Below the pieces are notes generated by a model. It searched no databases, had not been told where the DNA came from, and saw only the letters and a list, made by a program, of their open reading frames with translations. Below are positions 15,215 through 23,731 of a DNA stretch of 64,000 bases, in pieces. The position numbers and the translations under genes are program-made. This DNA comes from Microbacterium sp. RU1D (GTDB taxonomy: Bacteria > Actinomycetota > Actinomycetes > Actinomycetales > Microbacteriaceae): contig NZ_FTPQ01000001.1 in the NCBI RefSeq assembly GCF_900156435.1, forward strand, positions 1,550,001-1,614,000. Direction: 5' to 3'. Numbering within the stretch: the stretch's first letter is position 1; each line of letters begins with the position of its first letter.

Positions 15215-15610
15215 TCAGGCCAGGCGTTCGGGGCGGTATTTGTCGTCGCCGAACCCGATGACGAGATATCCGATGACGTAGAAGATCACGAGCAGGAACA
15301 GCGAGAACACCCAGCCGTGGCCGAAGGCGCGGCCGACGCGGATGTGCACGATGACGTGGAACACGATGTTCACGATCGGCACGAGGTACAGCAGGGTCAG
15401 CCACCCCGAGAAGCCGGCGATGCGCACCGTCACGACGAGGTTGACGATCGGGATGATGGCCAGCCATCCGGCATGCCCGGCCTTGGTGAACACGCGCCAG
15501 AGGGCGACCACCATGAGGACGTAGACCGCGAGGGCGATGAAGGAGTTGGTTGCGCCGAGCGCGAAGATCGAGGTCTGATCGGTGATCGACGAGGGCGAAG
15601 AGGTCAGCAT
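15215..15610 (-). CDS. DUF5684 family membrane protein
   Basis: A 131-residue protein with four hydrophobic helices. The core AGHAGWLAIIPIVNLVVTVRIAGFSGW, written here in two halves of under twenty residues each as AGHAGWLAIIPIVN and LVVTVRIAGFSGW, is the hallmark of DUF5684, followed by LVPIVNIVFHVIVHI and GRAFGHG. The function is unknown; members are small polytopic proteins of the cytoplasmic membrane. A second, larger member lies at 47505 in this window. ATG 15610 is preferred over an upstream in-frame ATG because it gives the normal family length. Confidence 0.75.
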   Translation of the reverse strand: MLTSSPSSITDQTSIFALGATNSFIALAVYVLMVVALWRVFTKAGHAGWLAIIPIVNLVVTVRIAGFSGWLTLLYLVPIVNIVFHVIVHIRVGRAFGHGWVFSLFLLVIFYVIGYLVIGFGDDKYRPERLA

Positions 15611-15683
15611 GCGCTCATCGTAGGGCTCTCCCAGTCGACGCTCAGGTTGCTCCCCCACGCGGCGACTCGCGAGCGCTCGGGTC

Positions 15684-15689
15684 TACGCT
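15684..15689 (+). promoter_or_regulatory. -10 element TACGCT
   Basis: TACGCT lies 20 nt before ATG 15710, with GAGGAGG in between. Confidence 0.35.
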
Positions 15690-15709
15690 CTGAACGAGGA
15701 GGCCGGCAC

Positions 15710-16159
15710 ATGGGTGAGCGCAGGTTCGAGTGGGGCGGCTTGAGCGCTGACCGCGCCGATTACGTCACGGCCGCCGAGGCGCTCGCCATGCTCGAAGTGC
15801 TCGTGGTCGCGCAGGCCGATCTCGACGTGTCGACCGAGCTGCGCGACGGCGCCGCGTGGGCGCGCTTCTCGCGCGGTCCGCGGTGGGCTCTCGTGTCGAC
15901 GCCCGGATCGCGCTGGTTCTCCGTCGAGACCGACACCGGCCACCGCATGCAACTCGTCGATGCGTCGTCGTCGAAGGACCAGAGCGCACAGCTGCTCGCC
16001 GTCTACGTCGACGTCGCCGAGGCCTATGTCCGTTCCGAGGCCGTGCCCACGCCGGGTCGGGGCCTCGGCGGGTCCGTCGTCGCGGTCGACGTCGACGGAC
16101 GCGAGGTGCTGCTGCACCTGCCTCTCGCACGCCGCGTCCGGGGCATGTTCCGGCACTAG
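15710..16159 (+). CDS. Hypothetical protein, 149 residues
   Basis: A soluble protein of unknown family. It has strand-rich segments (FSRGPRWALVSTPGSRWFSVE) and ends in a basic HLPLARRVRGMFRH. ATG 15710 is behind GAGGAGG at 7 nt, a strong ribosome site that fixes the start although the frame is open far upstream. It is divergent from the DUF5684 gene. Confidence 0.6.
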   Translation: MGERRFEWGGLSADRADYVTAAEALAMLEVLVVAQADLDVSTELRDGAAWARFSRGPRWALVSTPGSRWFSVETDTGHRMQLVDASSSKDQSAQLLAVYVDVAEAYVRSEAVPTPGRGLGGSVVAVDVDGREVLLHLPLARRVRGMFRH

Positions 16160-16239
16160 GACGCCGCGCGGGCCCGGTCAACCCGGTGCGCCGGGTCGCG
16201 CCGGATTGCGACGCTGGTTCTCTCGACGAAGGGAACACC

Positions 16240-16410
16240 ATGAGCGACCCGCAGAACACCCCGGCCGACGACGCGTCCGACCTCGGAGACGACCCCACGG
16301 TCAAGCCGAGCCAGGAGAACGACGTCGACGAGGCCTCGAAGGCGCCGTCCTCCGACGACCCGAACGCCGACCACCAGGCGAGCGGCATCGGCGTCATCGG
16401 CGACGAGTGA
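16240..16410 (+). CDS. Small acidic protein, 56 residues
   Basis: The product starts MSDPQNTPADDASDL and ends GIGVIGDE, rich in Asp, Glu, Ser and Pro and probably disordered. ATG 16240 has GAAGGGA at 5 nt, and a 12-bp hairpin follows the stop; both support a real gene. No family is recognised. It resembles in style the acidic small protein at 12393. Confidence 0.55.
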   Translation: MSDPQNTPADDASDLGDDPTVKPSQENDVDEASKAPSSDDPNADHQASGIGVIGDE

Positions 16411-16417
16411 TCCGGAT

Positions 16418-16458
16418 GCCGTGGACCGGGGTGGCACTGCGCAGCACCGGTCCACGGC
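16418..16458 (+). terminator. Terminator hairpin
   Basis: GCCGTGGACCGG (16418-16429) pairs perfectly with CCGGTCCACGGC (16447-16458). It follows the 56-residue gene and precedes the tRNA promoter. Confidence 0.65.
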
Positions 16459-16496
16459 CCCGGGCCCGTCCGTCGGGACGACCGCCGGTGCGGTGA

Positions 16497-16502
16497 TAGC
16501 CT
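16497..16502 (+). promoter_or_regulatory. -10 element TAGCCT of tRNA-Arg
   Basis: TAGCCT ends 10 nt before the mature tRNA 5' end, so the primary transcript starts at or a few bases before the tRNA. Confidence 0.5.
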
Positions 16503-16512
16503 GGACCGGTCC

Positions 16513-16585
16513 GCCTCCGTAGCTCAGGGGATAGAGCGTTGGTTTCCGGTACCAAAGGTCGCAGGTTCGATTCCTGTCGGGGGCA
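16513..16585 (+). tRNA. tRNA-Arg (anticodon CCG)
   Basis: A 73-nt cloverleaf. The acceptor stem GCCTCCG pairs with CGGGGGC (one T-G), the D arm contains AGCTCAGGGGATAGAGC, and the anticodon stem TTGGT/ACCAA encloses the loop TTCCGGT with anticodon CCG, which reads CGG. The T arm contains GGTTCGATTCC. The discriminator is A at 16585, and CCA is not encoded. CGG is a common Arg codon at this G+C content. Confidence 0.95.
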
Positions 16586-16593
16586 CATGTGAC

Positions 16594-16620
16594 GAGGCCG
16601 CGGTCGATGACCGCGGTCTC
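16594..16620 (+). terminator. tRNA-Arg terminator hairpin
   Basis: GAGGCCGCGGTC pairs with GACCGCGGTCTC over 12 bp (one wobble) with a GAT loop, 8 nt after the tRNA. Confidence 0.7.
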
Positions 16621-16638
16621 CAACGTTCCCCGGTGGAT

Positions 16639-16836
16639 TCAGCCCTCGTCGGTCGGGGCGCCCGTCGGCTCGGCGTCCTCCACGATGTGCTGCGAGCCGA
16701 GCTCATCGGCCGTGACACGACCCTGATCGATCGCCTCCTCCTTGCTCGAGAAGCTCGCCGACAGTTCCGGGCGGCCTTCCACGGCGTTCTCCCACTGGCC
16801 CCGGTTCGATCTGGTCGTCACGTCGTTCTGGCTCAT
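16639..16836 (-). CDS. DUF2188-like small protein
   Basis: A 65-residue protein from ATG 16836. The pattern NRGQWENAVEGRPELSASF followed by SSKEEAIDQGRVTADELG resembles DUF2188 proteins, in which a strand pair with a conserved Trp is followed by a helix containing EAI. The function is unknown. GGAGGGGG lies upstream but is distant (about 15 nt), so the start is less certain; an in-frame ATG at 16893 would extend it. Confidence 0.55.
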   Translation of the reverse strand: MSQNDVTTRSNRGQWENAVEGRPELSASFSSKEEAIDQGRVTADELGSQHIVEDAEPTGAPTDEG

Positions 16837-17116
16837 GGCATCCAGCAGACACCCCCTCCGTCGGACGGCGGACCGGCTTGACAGGCGCCGCATCGGCGGG
16901 GCCTTCGCGCGCTCGGCCGTGCTCGGCGGTTCTCAACGCCCGCCGCCGTGCTCGAGCCATCCCCGACCGCGCAGAAAGCGCGGCGTCCCGGGAGCCGCGC
17001 CCCGGGAAGCGATCCTCGACACCCGGAGACGAACCCCTGTCCGGGGCCGATGTCAAGACCATCGGGCTCTTCGGTCCCCGGTTGGGATGCTGAAATCCCC
17101 TTCGAAAGGACCTGCC

Positions 17117-17371
17117 ATGAGCATCGGAGCCGGCATCGCGCTGTTCGTCATCGGCGCCATCCTCGCCTTCGCCGTCAACCTGCCCAACGACTACGTCAGC
17201 TTGAGCATGATCGGCTACATCATGATGGGAGCCGGCGTCGTCGTGTTCCTGATCGGCGTCGTCCTGCTCGTGCGTCGTCGGCAAACCGATACGGTCACCC
17301 GTACCGAAGGAGCGGGGGGCGCCCAGGTCACCCGCTCGACCACGCGCTCGTCCAACGACGACCTCGTCTGA
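17117..17371 (+). CDS. DUF6458 family small membrane protein
   Basis: An 84-residue protein with two hydrophobic helices: IGAGIALFVIGAILAFAV, a short loop NLPNDYVSL, then MIGYIMMGAGVVVFLIGVVL, ending in RRRQ and a Thr/Ser-rich tail. This is the standard form of DUF6458, a hairpin membrane protein of actinobacteria with unknown function. ATG 17117 has GAAAGGA at 6 nt. A serine/threonine kinase gene follows after 33 nt, and the Thr-rich tail could be a phosphorylation target; that is speculation. Confidence 0.8.
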   Translation: MSIGAGIALFVIGAILAFAVNLPNDYVSLSMIGYIMMGAGVVVFLIGVVLLVRRRQTDTVTRTEGAGGAQVTRSTTRSSNDDLV

Positions 17372-17404
17372 GTTCCCCGGGGTCGCCACCCCGGAAGGAC
17401 ACCC

Positions 17405-18550
17405 ATGACCGAACCGACGCGCACCGTCGCCTCCGACTCATCCGGCGACCTGTTCGACGGACGCTACCGCCTCGGCCGTCTCCTCGGCCGGGGCGGTCGT
17501 GCGCGCGTGTACGAGGCGGTCGACACGGCTCTCGGGCGCACGCTCGCGATCAAGGTCATCGACGGAGACGGGGCGGACCCCTCCGACGTGGCCCGCGTCC
17601 GGTCGGAGATCCGCCTGCTCGCCTCGCTCTCGCATCCGTCGCTCGTCACCCTCTACGACGCGCGACTGGACGCGACGCCCGCGTATCTCGCGATGGAACT
17701 CATTGCGGGGCCCACGCTCACCGACCTCATCGCGCGCGGCCGCCTCACCGGCCCCGAGACCGCCCGTGTCGGCCGTGAGGTCGCGGAAGCGTTCGCCGTG
17801 ATCCACGGCCGGAGGATCGTGCACCGCGACGTGAAGCCGTCGAACATCCTGATGCGACCCGCCGCGCACGCGGGGGATTCCCCGCGGGCGACCCTGGCTG
17901 ACTTCGGCATCGCCTCCCTCGTCGGGGCGACCCGGGTGACGCGGGCCGACACGGTGATCGGCACGGCCGCCTACCTGAGTCCCGAGCAGGCGCGCGGGAT
18001 GCCGGCCGCACTGGCGAGCGATGTGTACGCCCTCGGGCTCGTGCTGCTGGAGGCCCTCACCGGGTCGCGTCCGTTCGGCTCCCGCACCCCGCATGAGGCG
18101 CTCGCCGCCCGGCTCGTCTCTTCCCCCGAGATCCCCGCGCACATCCCGTCCGCATGGCGCGATGTGCTCGAGCGGATGACGGCCATCGACCCCGCCGAGC
18201 GACCGGATGCCGGGGGCGTCATCGTCGCGTTGCGGACGCTGTCGGACCTGCCGGTCCCCGCCCCGGGCGAGGGGACGACCTCTCGGATGTCGGCGGTTCC
18301 GGGGTCCACCGGCCCCACCCGCATCCTCGCAGCGCCCACGTCGGGGGCATCCGCCTCGGCGGGCCGCCGGCGCCGCGTCCCGCGACGCGCCGTGGTCGTG
18401 GCATCCGTCGTCGCCGGCGTCCTCGCCGTGGGCGGAATCACCGCCGCCGTGGCGGCGGGCACCGGGGGAGCGGCCGAGGTGGACCTGCCCTCGCTGCCCC
18501 AGCCGCTCGACCAGCATATCGACGACCTGTGGAAGGAGGTCGGGCAGTGA
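17405..18550 (+). CDS. Membrane-anchored Ser/Thr protein kinase (PknB-like)
   Basis: A 381-residue Hanks-type kinase. The Gly loop is LGRGGRARVYEA, the ATP-binding Lys is Lys50 (AIKVI), the catalytic loop is HRDVKPSNIL with Asp142, then DFG and GTAAYLSPEQ. A Pro/Ser-rich juxtamembrane linker leads to one helix at about residues 330-355. Only 25 residues follow, so there are no extracellular PASTA repeats and it cannot be a typical PknB sensor. GGAAGGA precedes the ATG. It overlaps the next gene, a lipoprotein, by 4 nt; that partner may supply the missing sensor outside the membrane. Confidence 0.9.
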   Translation: MTEPTRTVASDSSGDLFDGRYRLGRLLGRGGRARVYEAVDTALGRTLAIKVIDGDGADPSDVARVRSEIRLLASLSHPSLVTLYDARLDATPAYLAMELIAGPTLTDLIARGRLTGPETARVGREVAEAFAVIHGRRIVHRDVKPSNILMRPAAHAGDSPRATLADFGIASLVGATRVTRADTVIGTAAYLSPEQARGMPAALASDVYALGLVLLEALTGSRPFGSRTPHEALAARLVSSPEIPAHIPSAWRDVLERMTAIDPAERPDAGGVIVALRTLSDLPVPAPGEGTTSRMSAVPGSTGPTRILAAPTSGASASAGRRRRVPRRAVVVASVVAGVLAVGGITAAVAAGTGGAAEVDLPSLPQPLDQHIDDLWKEVGQ

Positions 18551-19026
18551 TCCGTCGTCCCGCCTTCGCCGCCGCCCTGACGCTGGCCGCAGCCCTCGCC
18601 CTGACCGGCTGTGCGCCGCCCGCCGCGCCCACCGCGTGGCAGCAGAACGTGCAGACCATCGCGGAGCAGGCATCCACCGGCGACTACGCCTCGGCACTCG
18701 CGAGCCTGGACGCCCTCGAGGCCCAGGTCGCCTCCCGCCGCGACGCGGGCGAGATCACGCCCGAGGAGGCCGACGGCATCCTGACGCGGATTGCGACGGT
18801 ACGCGCCGATCTCACCGGCCTCGTTCCGACGCCCACCCCCGAGCCCGCGCAGACGACGGAGCCCGCACCCGACGACCAGCAGGACGTCGTCGACGACACC
18901 GGCGGGAACGAGAACGCCGGGAACGGCAACGGCGGAAACGGTGGTGGCGGGGGCCCGTCCGACAAGAAGCCGGGCGAGGACAAGGGCCCGGGCAACGGCA
19001 AGGGGTCGGGGAAGAAAGACGGCTGA
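18547..19026 (+). CDS. Lipoprotein coupled to the Ser/Thr kinase
   Basis: A 159-residue secreted lipoprotein. The signal peptide ends in the lipobox LTGC with Cys at about residue 22. A helical pair follows (residues 30-90), then a Pro/Thr-rich segment and a low-complexity Gly/Asn/Lys tail (GNGNGGNGGGGG). GTG 18547 overlaps the kinase stop, indicating coupling. It probably sits on the outer face of the membrane and may pair with the kinase, which has almost no external domain. No family is recognised. Confidence 0.75.
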   Translation: MIRRPAFAAALTLAAALALTGCAPPAAPTAWQQNVQTIAEQASTGDYASALASLDALEAQVASRRDAGEITPEEADGILTRIATVRADLTGLVPTPTPEPAQTTEPAPDDQQDVVDDTGGNENAGNGNGGNGGGGGPSDKKPGEDKGPGNGKGSGKKDG

Positions 19027-19104
19027 CCGCCCGAACGAGACCCCGGTCCGCAGCCGTCCGGAGCGATGGCCCCGGCGCCCGTGAGCCCATGCGAGGATTG
19101 CCCG

Positions 19105-19914
19105 GTGCCGCGCCGTGTGACCGCTGAACTCGACCTCGATCTCGGGGCGTCCGTCGACCTCATCTTCCAGATCTCCACCGCTCAGGGCGTCCCCCTTCTG
19201 AGCGAGGACCTGACGTTCGCGCAAGGCGATCGCGTCTACACGCCCACCGAGATCGTCGACCAGTCGGGCAGCCGTCTGCACCGCATCACCGGCGAGCCCG
19301 GACCCCTGACGGTGCGGTACGACGCGCTCGTCGTCGGTCCTGCGCCCACCCCCCGCACGAGCGATCTCGAGACGATCACCTACCTGCGCCCCAGCCGGTA
19401 CTGCCAGTCCGACGAGGTGTTCGCGCAGGCGCGTCGCCAGTTCCGCGGGCTCGCGGGCGAGGAACTGCTGGCCGCGGTGTCGACGTTCGTGGCATCCACC
19501 GTCACCTACACCCCGGGTCTGAGCCTCGGCACCGACAGCGCGGTCACCACCCTCATGACCGGGCAGGGCGTCTGCCGCGACTACGCGCACGTCGTCATCG
19601 CGCTCCTGCGCGCGATGGACATGCCCGCCCGCTACGCCGCGTGCTACGCGCCCGGGCTCGAGCCGATGGACTTCCACGCCGTCGCTGAGGCCTACATCGA
19701 CGGCGCCTGGTATGTCGTCGACGCGACCCGCCTCGCCGACCGCCGCTCGCTCGTGCGCATCGCCACGGGCCGCGACGCCGCGGACTGCGCCTTCCTCAGC
19801 TACCACGGCGGATACGTGGGCCTGGAGCGCATGCACGTGGACGCCGTGCTCGACGGCGAGATCCCGGATGCCGCGACCCCCGACGACCACGAAGCCCTGG
19901 TGCAGATCGGCTGA
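19105..19914 (+). CDS. Transglutaminase-like family protein
   Basis: A 269-residue protein. The N-terminal strand domain opens VTAELDLDLGASVDLIFQI, followed by the catalytic-type core: Cys in GQGVCRDYAH (about residue 155), His in DFHAVAEAY and Asp in VVDATR, in the order Cys-His-Asp of transglutaminase/protease-like enzymes. The substrate is unknown. GTG 19105 with GAGG at 9 nt fits the usual family start; an in-frame ATG at 19066 is an alternative. There is no signal peptide, so it is cytosolic. Confidence 0.85.
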   Translation: MPRRVTAELDLDLGASVDLIFQISTAQGVPLLSEDLTFAQGDRVYTPTEIVDQSGSRLHRITGEPGPLTVRYDALVVGPAPTPRTSDLETITYLRPSRYCQSDEVFAQARRQFRGLAGEELLAAVSTFVASTVTYTPGLSLGTDSAVTTLMTGQGVCRDYAHVVIALLRAMDMPARYAACYAPGLEPMDFHAVAEAYIDGAWYVVDATRLADRRSLVRIATGRDAADCAFLSYHGGYVGLERMHVDAVLDGEIPDAATPDDHEALVQIG

Positions 19915-20027
19915 GCGGGGTCGCCGCGGCCGCCGCTCGACGGCGAGCGGATGCCGACCGGTCAGGCGCTGCGGCATCCGGCGACCCGCGTTCCGCCGGC
20001 ACGCAGGGTGGGTCATCGCTGTCCGCC

Positions 20028-20033
20028 TAGAAT
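20028..20033 (+). promoter_or_regulatory. -10 element TAGAAT of argS
   Basis: TAGAAT ends 9 nt before ATG 20043. The transcript is expected to begin at or within 2-3 nt of the start codon, and no Shine-Dalgarno sequence is visible. Confidence 0.55.
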
Positions 20034-20042
20034 TGCAGGGTT

Positions 20043-21707
20043 ATGGATCCCGCAGCCCTCTCCGCAGCCCTGCTCGCCGTCATCGCCCCGCTCGCCGAGG
20101 CGCGACGAGAGGGCTCCTCGGCGGGGCTCACCGCCGCCGACCTCCCGCTGGAGCGGCCGAAGAACCGCGACCACGGCGACTGGGCGTCCAACGCGGCGCT
20201 GAAGCTGTCGAAGATCGTGGGCGCCAACCCGCGCGAGTTCGCCGGTGACATCGCGAAGGGGCTCGAGGCCGTCGACGGCGTCGCGAGCGTCGAGGTCGCC
20301 GGTCCCGGCTTCATCAACATCCGTCTCGACGCGGCAGCGGCCGGCGCGCTCGCGAAGACGATCGTCGAGCAGGGCGCGGCGTTCGGTACGAACGAGTCGC
20401 AGCGGGGCAACACGATCAACCTGGAGTTCGTCAGCGCGAACCCGACCGGTCCGCTGCACATCGGCCACACTCGCTGGGCGGCCCTCGGCGACGCGATCGC
20501 CCGCGTGCTGCTGGCCAGCGGGGCGACGCTCGTGCGCGAGTTCTACATCAATGACGCCGGCGCCCAGATGGAGCGCTTCGGTCGCTCGGTCGTGGCCGCG
20601 GCGCACGGCGAGCCGACCCCCGACGACGGCTACGGCGGGGCCTACATCGCCGCGCTCGCCGAGCGCGTCGTGGCCGAGCGGCCCGACCTGCGCGAGCTCG
20701 ACCGCGAGGAGCAGACCGCCGTCGCCACCGAGCTGGCGTACCGCTTTCAGCTCGGCGAGATCCAGGCGTCGCTCGCGCGTTTCAACGTGCACTTCGACGT
20801 GTGGTTCTCCGAGCGCGATCTGCACGCGCACATCGACGGACAGCCGAGTCTCGTCGACGAGGCGGTCGATCGCCTGCGCGAGCAGGGACACGTCTTCGAC
20901 GACGAGGGCGCCGTGTGGGTGCGCACCACCGACTTCGGCGACGACAAAGACCGCGTCATCCGTCGCTCGAACGGCGAGTACACCTACTTCGCCGCCGACG
21001 CCGCCTACTACCTGAACAAGGGCGATCGCGGCTTCGCGCACAAGATCTACCTGCTCGGCGCCGACCACCACGGCTACGTGCACCGCCTCAAGGCGCTCGC
21101 GGGCGCTGCGGGCGACGACCCCGAGAAGGACATCGAGGTGCTCATCGGGCAGCTCGTGTCGATCAACGGCGCCAAACTGTCCAAGCGAGCGGGCAACATC
21201 ATCGAGCTCGACGACCTCCAGCAGTGGCTCGGCACCGACGCGCTGCGGTACTCCCTCGCGCGTTACCCCGCCGACTCGCCGCTGACGCTCGACCCCGAGA
21301 TCCTGCAGAAGCGCACGAACGACAACCCGGTGTTCTACGTGCAGTACGCGCATGCCCGCACCTTCAACGTCGCGCGCAACGCCGCCGATTCCGGCGTCGA
21401 CCGGTCGGAGTTCGCACCCGAGCTGCTCGATCACGAGACGGAATCCGCCCTGCTGGGCGCTCTTCAGGAGTACCCCCGCATCGTCGCCTTCGCCGCCGAC
21501 GTCCGCGAGCCGCACCGTGTCGCGCGCTACCTCGAAGAACTCGCCGGCCTGTACCACCGCTGGTACGACAACTGCCGCGTCATCCCGTTGGGCGACGGCC
21601 CCGTGGAGCCGGTGCACCGCACCCGCCTGTGGCTCAACGACGCGACGGGTCAGGTGCTGCGCAACGGTCTCGATCTGCTGGGCGTCAGCGCTCCGGAACG
21701 GATGTGA
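20043..21707 (+). CDS. argS: Arginyl-tRNA synthetase
   Basis: A 554-residue class I synthetase that charges tRNA-Arg. The N-terminal Add-1 domain (residues 1-105) is followed by NPTGPLHIGHTRWAALGD with the HIGH motif. The KMSKS position reads GAKLSKRAGN. The C-terminal DALR-type anticodon domain ends GVSAPERM. The length is normal. It probably uses a leaderless mRNA. A tRNA-Arg gene lies 3.5 kb upstream, and lysA-hom-thrC-thrB follows downstream as is common in actinobacteria. Confidence 0.97.
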   Translation: MDPAALSAALLAVIAPLAEARREGSSAGLTAADLPLERPKNRDHGDWASNAALKLSKIVGANPREFAGDIAKGLEAVDGVASVEVAGPGFINIRLDAAAAGALAKTIVEQGAAFGTNESQRGNTINLEFVSANPTGPLHIGHTRWAALGDAIARVLLASGATLVREFYINDAGAQMERFGRSVVAAAHGEPTPDDGYGGAYIAALAERVVAERPDLRELDREEQTAVATELAYRFQLGEIQASLARFNVHFDVWFSERDLHAHIDGQPSLVDEAVDRLREQGHVFDDEGAVWVRTTDFGDDKDRVIRRSNGEYTYFAADAAYYLNKGDRGFAHKIYLLGADHHGYVHRLKALAGAAGDDPEKDIEVLIGQLVSINGAKLSKRAGNIIELDDLQQWLGTDALRYSLARYPADSPLTLDPEILQKRTNDNPVFYVQYAHARTFNVARNAADSGVDRSEFAPELLDHETESALLGALQEYPRIVAFAADVREPHRVARYLEELAGLYHRWYDNCRVIPLGDGPVEPVHRTRLWLNDATGQVLRNGLDLLGVSAPERM

Positions 21708-21709
21708 CC

Positions 21710-22480
21710 ATGACGGATGCCACGGCCCCCCGCCGCAGGACAGGTCGATGGATCGCGGTCCTGATCGTGATCGTGGTGCTGCTGGCGGGTGCGGTCGTGG
21801 CCGCCGAGTTCATCGCCCGCTCGATCGTGACGAACACCGTGCGATCGCTCGTCGTGAAGAACGTCGGCATCCCCGAGGACCAGGACGTCGACGTGTCGGT
21901 GGCCGGCATCGTCCTGCCGCAGGTGATCAGTGGGCGCCTCGACGACGTCACCGTGCGTTCCGACGACGTGACTCTCGGCCCGCTGACCGGCGACGTGCTC
22001 GTCGAGATGCAGGGCGTGCCGGTCTCGGGCACGGCCTCGGCCGACAGCGGGTCCGCCTCGGTGCGGCTCGACGAGGAGCAGCTGCGCGCCCTGCTCGCCC
22101 AGATCCCCGACTTCCCCTCGGGCACCGTCGGGCTCGCGGCCCCCGACGTGACGTTCTCGAGCGAGCTGTCGCTGTTCGGCGTCGGCATCCCGGTGGGTGT
22201 GACGGTCACCCCGGGTGCCTCCGACGGCGACATCGCGCTGACCCCGGCGTCGTTCGAGCTCGCCGGCAACGTGATCGACGCCGACACGCTGCGGGCGCAG
22301 TTCGGCGCGGTGGCGGATGCCGTCGTCGGCACGCAGACGTTGTGCATCGCCGATCGGCTGCCCTCCGCGCTCACCCTGACCTCGGCGACGGTGCAGGGCC
22401 AGACCCTCGTCGCGGCCTTCGATGTCGCGGGCGGTGTGCTGAACGATCCCGCTCTGCAGGCGAACGGCACCTGCGGCTGA
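21710..22480 (+). CDS. LmeA-like phospholipid-binding protein (DUF2993)
   Basis: A 256-residue protein. A basic N-terminus (PRRRTGRW) and a hydrophobic helix (residues 15-40) act as signal anchor, followed by a strand-rich domain with repeated Asp-Val-Thr strands (GRLDDVTVRSDDVTLGPLTG). This is the DUF2993 pattern, to which mycobacterial LmeA belongs, a periplasmic-side lipid binder needed for mannan elongation. ATG 21710 lies 2 nt after the argS stop, so the two are cotranscribed. A link to the mannosyltransferase at 5357 is possible but unproven. Confidence 0.78.
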   Translation: MTDATAPRRRTGRWIAVLIVIVVLLAGAVVAAEFIARSIVTNTVRSLVVKNVGIPEDQDVDVSVAGIVLPQVISGRLDDVTVRSDDVTLGPLTGDVLVEMQGVPVSGTASADSGSASVRLDEEQLRALLAQIPDFPSGTVGLAAPDVTFSSELSLFGVGIPVGVTVTPGASDGDIALTPASFELAGNVIDADTLRAQFGAVADAVVGTQTLCIADRLPSALTLTSATVQGQTLVAAFDVAGGVLNDPALQANGTCG

Positions 22481-22594
22481 ACGCGTCGGGTCTCTCCCTT
22501 TCGCCGCGACGCCCGTGCCCGTGGCGTCTCCATGACGGGGCGGGCCGCACGGGAACGCCCGAGTCGCACGATGTGACGGGTCCCGGAATGCGTG

Positions 22595-23698
22595 TCACAC
22601 GGTGACGGTGAGCAAACCGGCCTCGACCAGCTGAGCGAGCAGGCCGTCGATCGACCGGGTCGCTTCGGCGTCGGGGCGTCCGAGGGTGGCGGCGTCGAAC
22701 ACCTCGTCGCGGGTCGAATCGGCGGCCGCTCGCCAGACGACGGATGCGGCCGCACTGAGGATGCGCAACGTGCCGCGGCCGTCGTGCTCCGCGGTGAGGA
22801 CCGCGACGCGGCCGTCGCTGAAAGCGAGCGAGTCCACCACCGCGACGCGTCGGTAACGGATCGCCGCAGTGTCCACGCGGGCGGGCGCCGGCACCGTCGG
22901 GAGTGCGTCGTCTTCCCCCGTGGTGGGTCCGGGCGCCCCACCGGGCTGCTGCGTCATGAGTCCACGGACGAGGAGCACGAGGTCTTCGGCGTCGTGATAT
23001 TCGGCCCGCAGCACCCCACCCGACCTCGTGAGGAGCGTGGCCACGGTGTGCAGCGGCCGAGGCAGGGCGGCCAGCGCGCTCGAGTGCGGCGCCAACGCGA
23101 CGAGCGCGTCCGGCAGGTCGAGGGGGACGAGCCGCGCGGGGGTCGGACGGGTCCGGCGGTCGAGGACGATGACGCGTCGGAGTCGCAGGGGCGCAGAAGG
23201 GAGCGGACGCAGCCCCAGCGTGACGGGGGAGTGCTGCTGCTTGAACGGGCGGTCGCCGGAGATGATCGACAGCGGCTTGCGGTAGGCGTGGACGCGGCCG
23301 TCGCACTCCACACCGATCGTCTCGTCCGAGACATAGCCCCACGACCGCGCGAGTGCGCGTGCGGCGGTGGTTTTGCCGGCGCCGGACCGGCCCACCAGTG
23401 CGACGACGCCGCCATCGGGCGCGGCGAGCCCCGCCGCGTGCAGCATCCACAGCGTCCCGCTCCGCGCCGCGATCGCGGCTTGGGTCACCGCGGACGACAG
23501 ACCCGACAGCATCTCGTCGTCCTCGCCGCCCCGGACCGGCGACACGGTGGCGTCCACCCCGTCGACGATGGTCAGGGTGGCGGCGTCCCAGGCGCCGACG
23601 ACGGCGTCGCGGTCGGTCGCGGACAGGCCCGACAGATCGATGCGGATGGGCGCGCCGACGGCGTCGACGACGATCGAGGACAGTGTCTGGGCTGGCAC
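22595..23698 (-). CDS. HPr-kinase-like P-loop ATPase fused to a PqqD-like domain
   Basis: A 367-residue protein from GTG 23698. The Walker A motif is GRSGAGKT (residues 103-110), preceded by LHAAGLA and followed by SDETIGVE, as in the HPr-kinase-like proteins of peptide-modification clusters. The last 90 residues follow the PqqD/RRE pattern: GTLRILSAAASVVW, TRDEVFDAAT, and IDGLLAQLVEAGLLTV. RRE domains bind leader peptides of RiPP precursors. The start is uncertain: GGAG abuts the GTG, and the frame stays open to 23875. No radical SAM, cyclase or clear precursor gene is adjacent. Confidence 0.65.
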   Translation of the reverse strand: MPAQTLSSIVVDAVGAPIRIDLSGLSATDRDAVVGAWDAATLTIVDGVDATVSPVRGGEDDEMLSGLSSAVTQAAIAARSGTLWMLHAAGLAAPDGGVVALVGRSGAGKTTAARALARSWGYVSDETIGVECDGRVHAYRKPLSIISGDRPFKQQHSPVTLGLRPLPSAPLRLRRVIVLDRRTRPTPARLVPLDLPDALVALAPHSSALAALPRPLHTVATLLTRSGGVLRAEYHDAEDLVLLVRGLMTQQPGGAPGPTTGEDDALPTVPAPARVDTAAIRYRRVAVVDSLAFSDGRVAVLTAEHDGRGTLRILSAAASVVWRAAADSTRDEVFDAATLGRPDAEATRSIDGLLAQLVEAGLLTVTV

Positions 23699-23731
23699 CT
23701 CCGCACCATAGGTCCCCGTGCGGCGGAGACC

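Noticed and set aside
16394..16718. Minus-strand frames reading ...TGIEPATFGTGNQ... and ...QESNLRPLVPETN...
   Set aside because: These are the well-known spurious translations of a tRNA gene's reverse strand.
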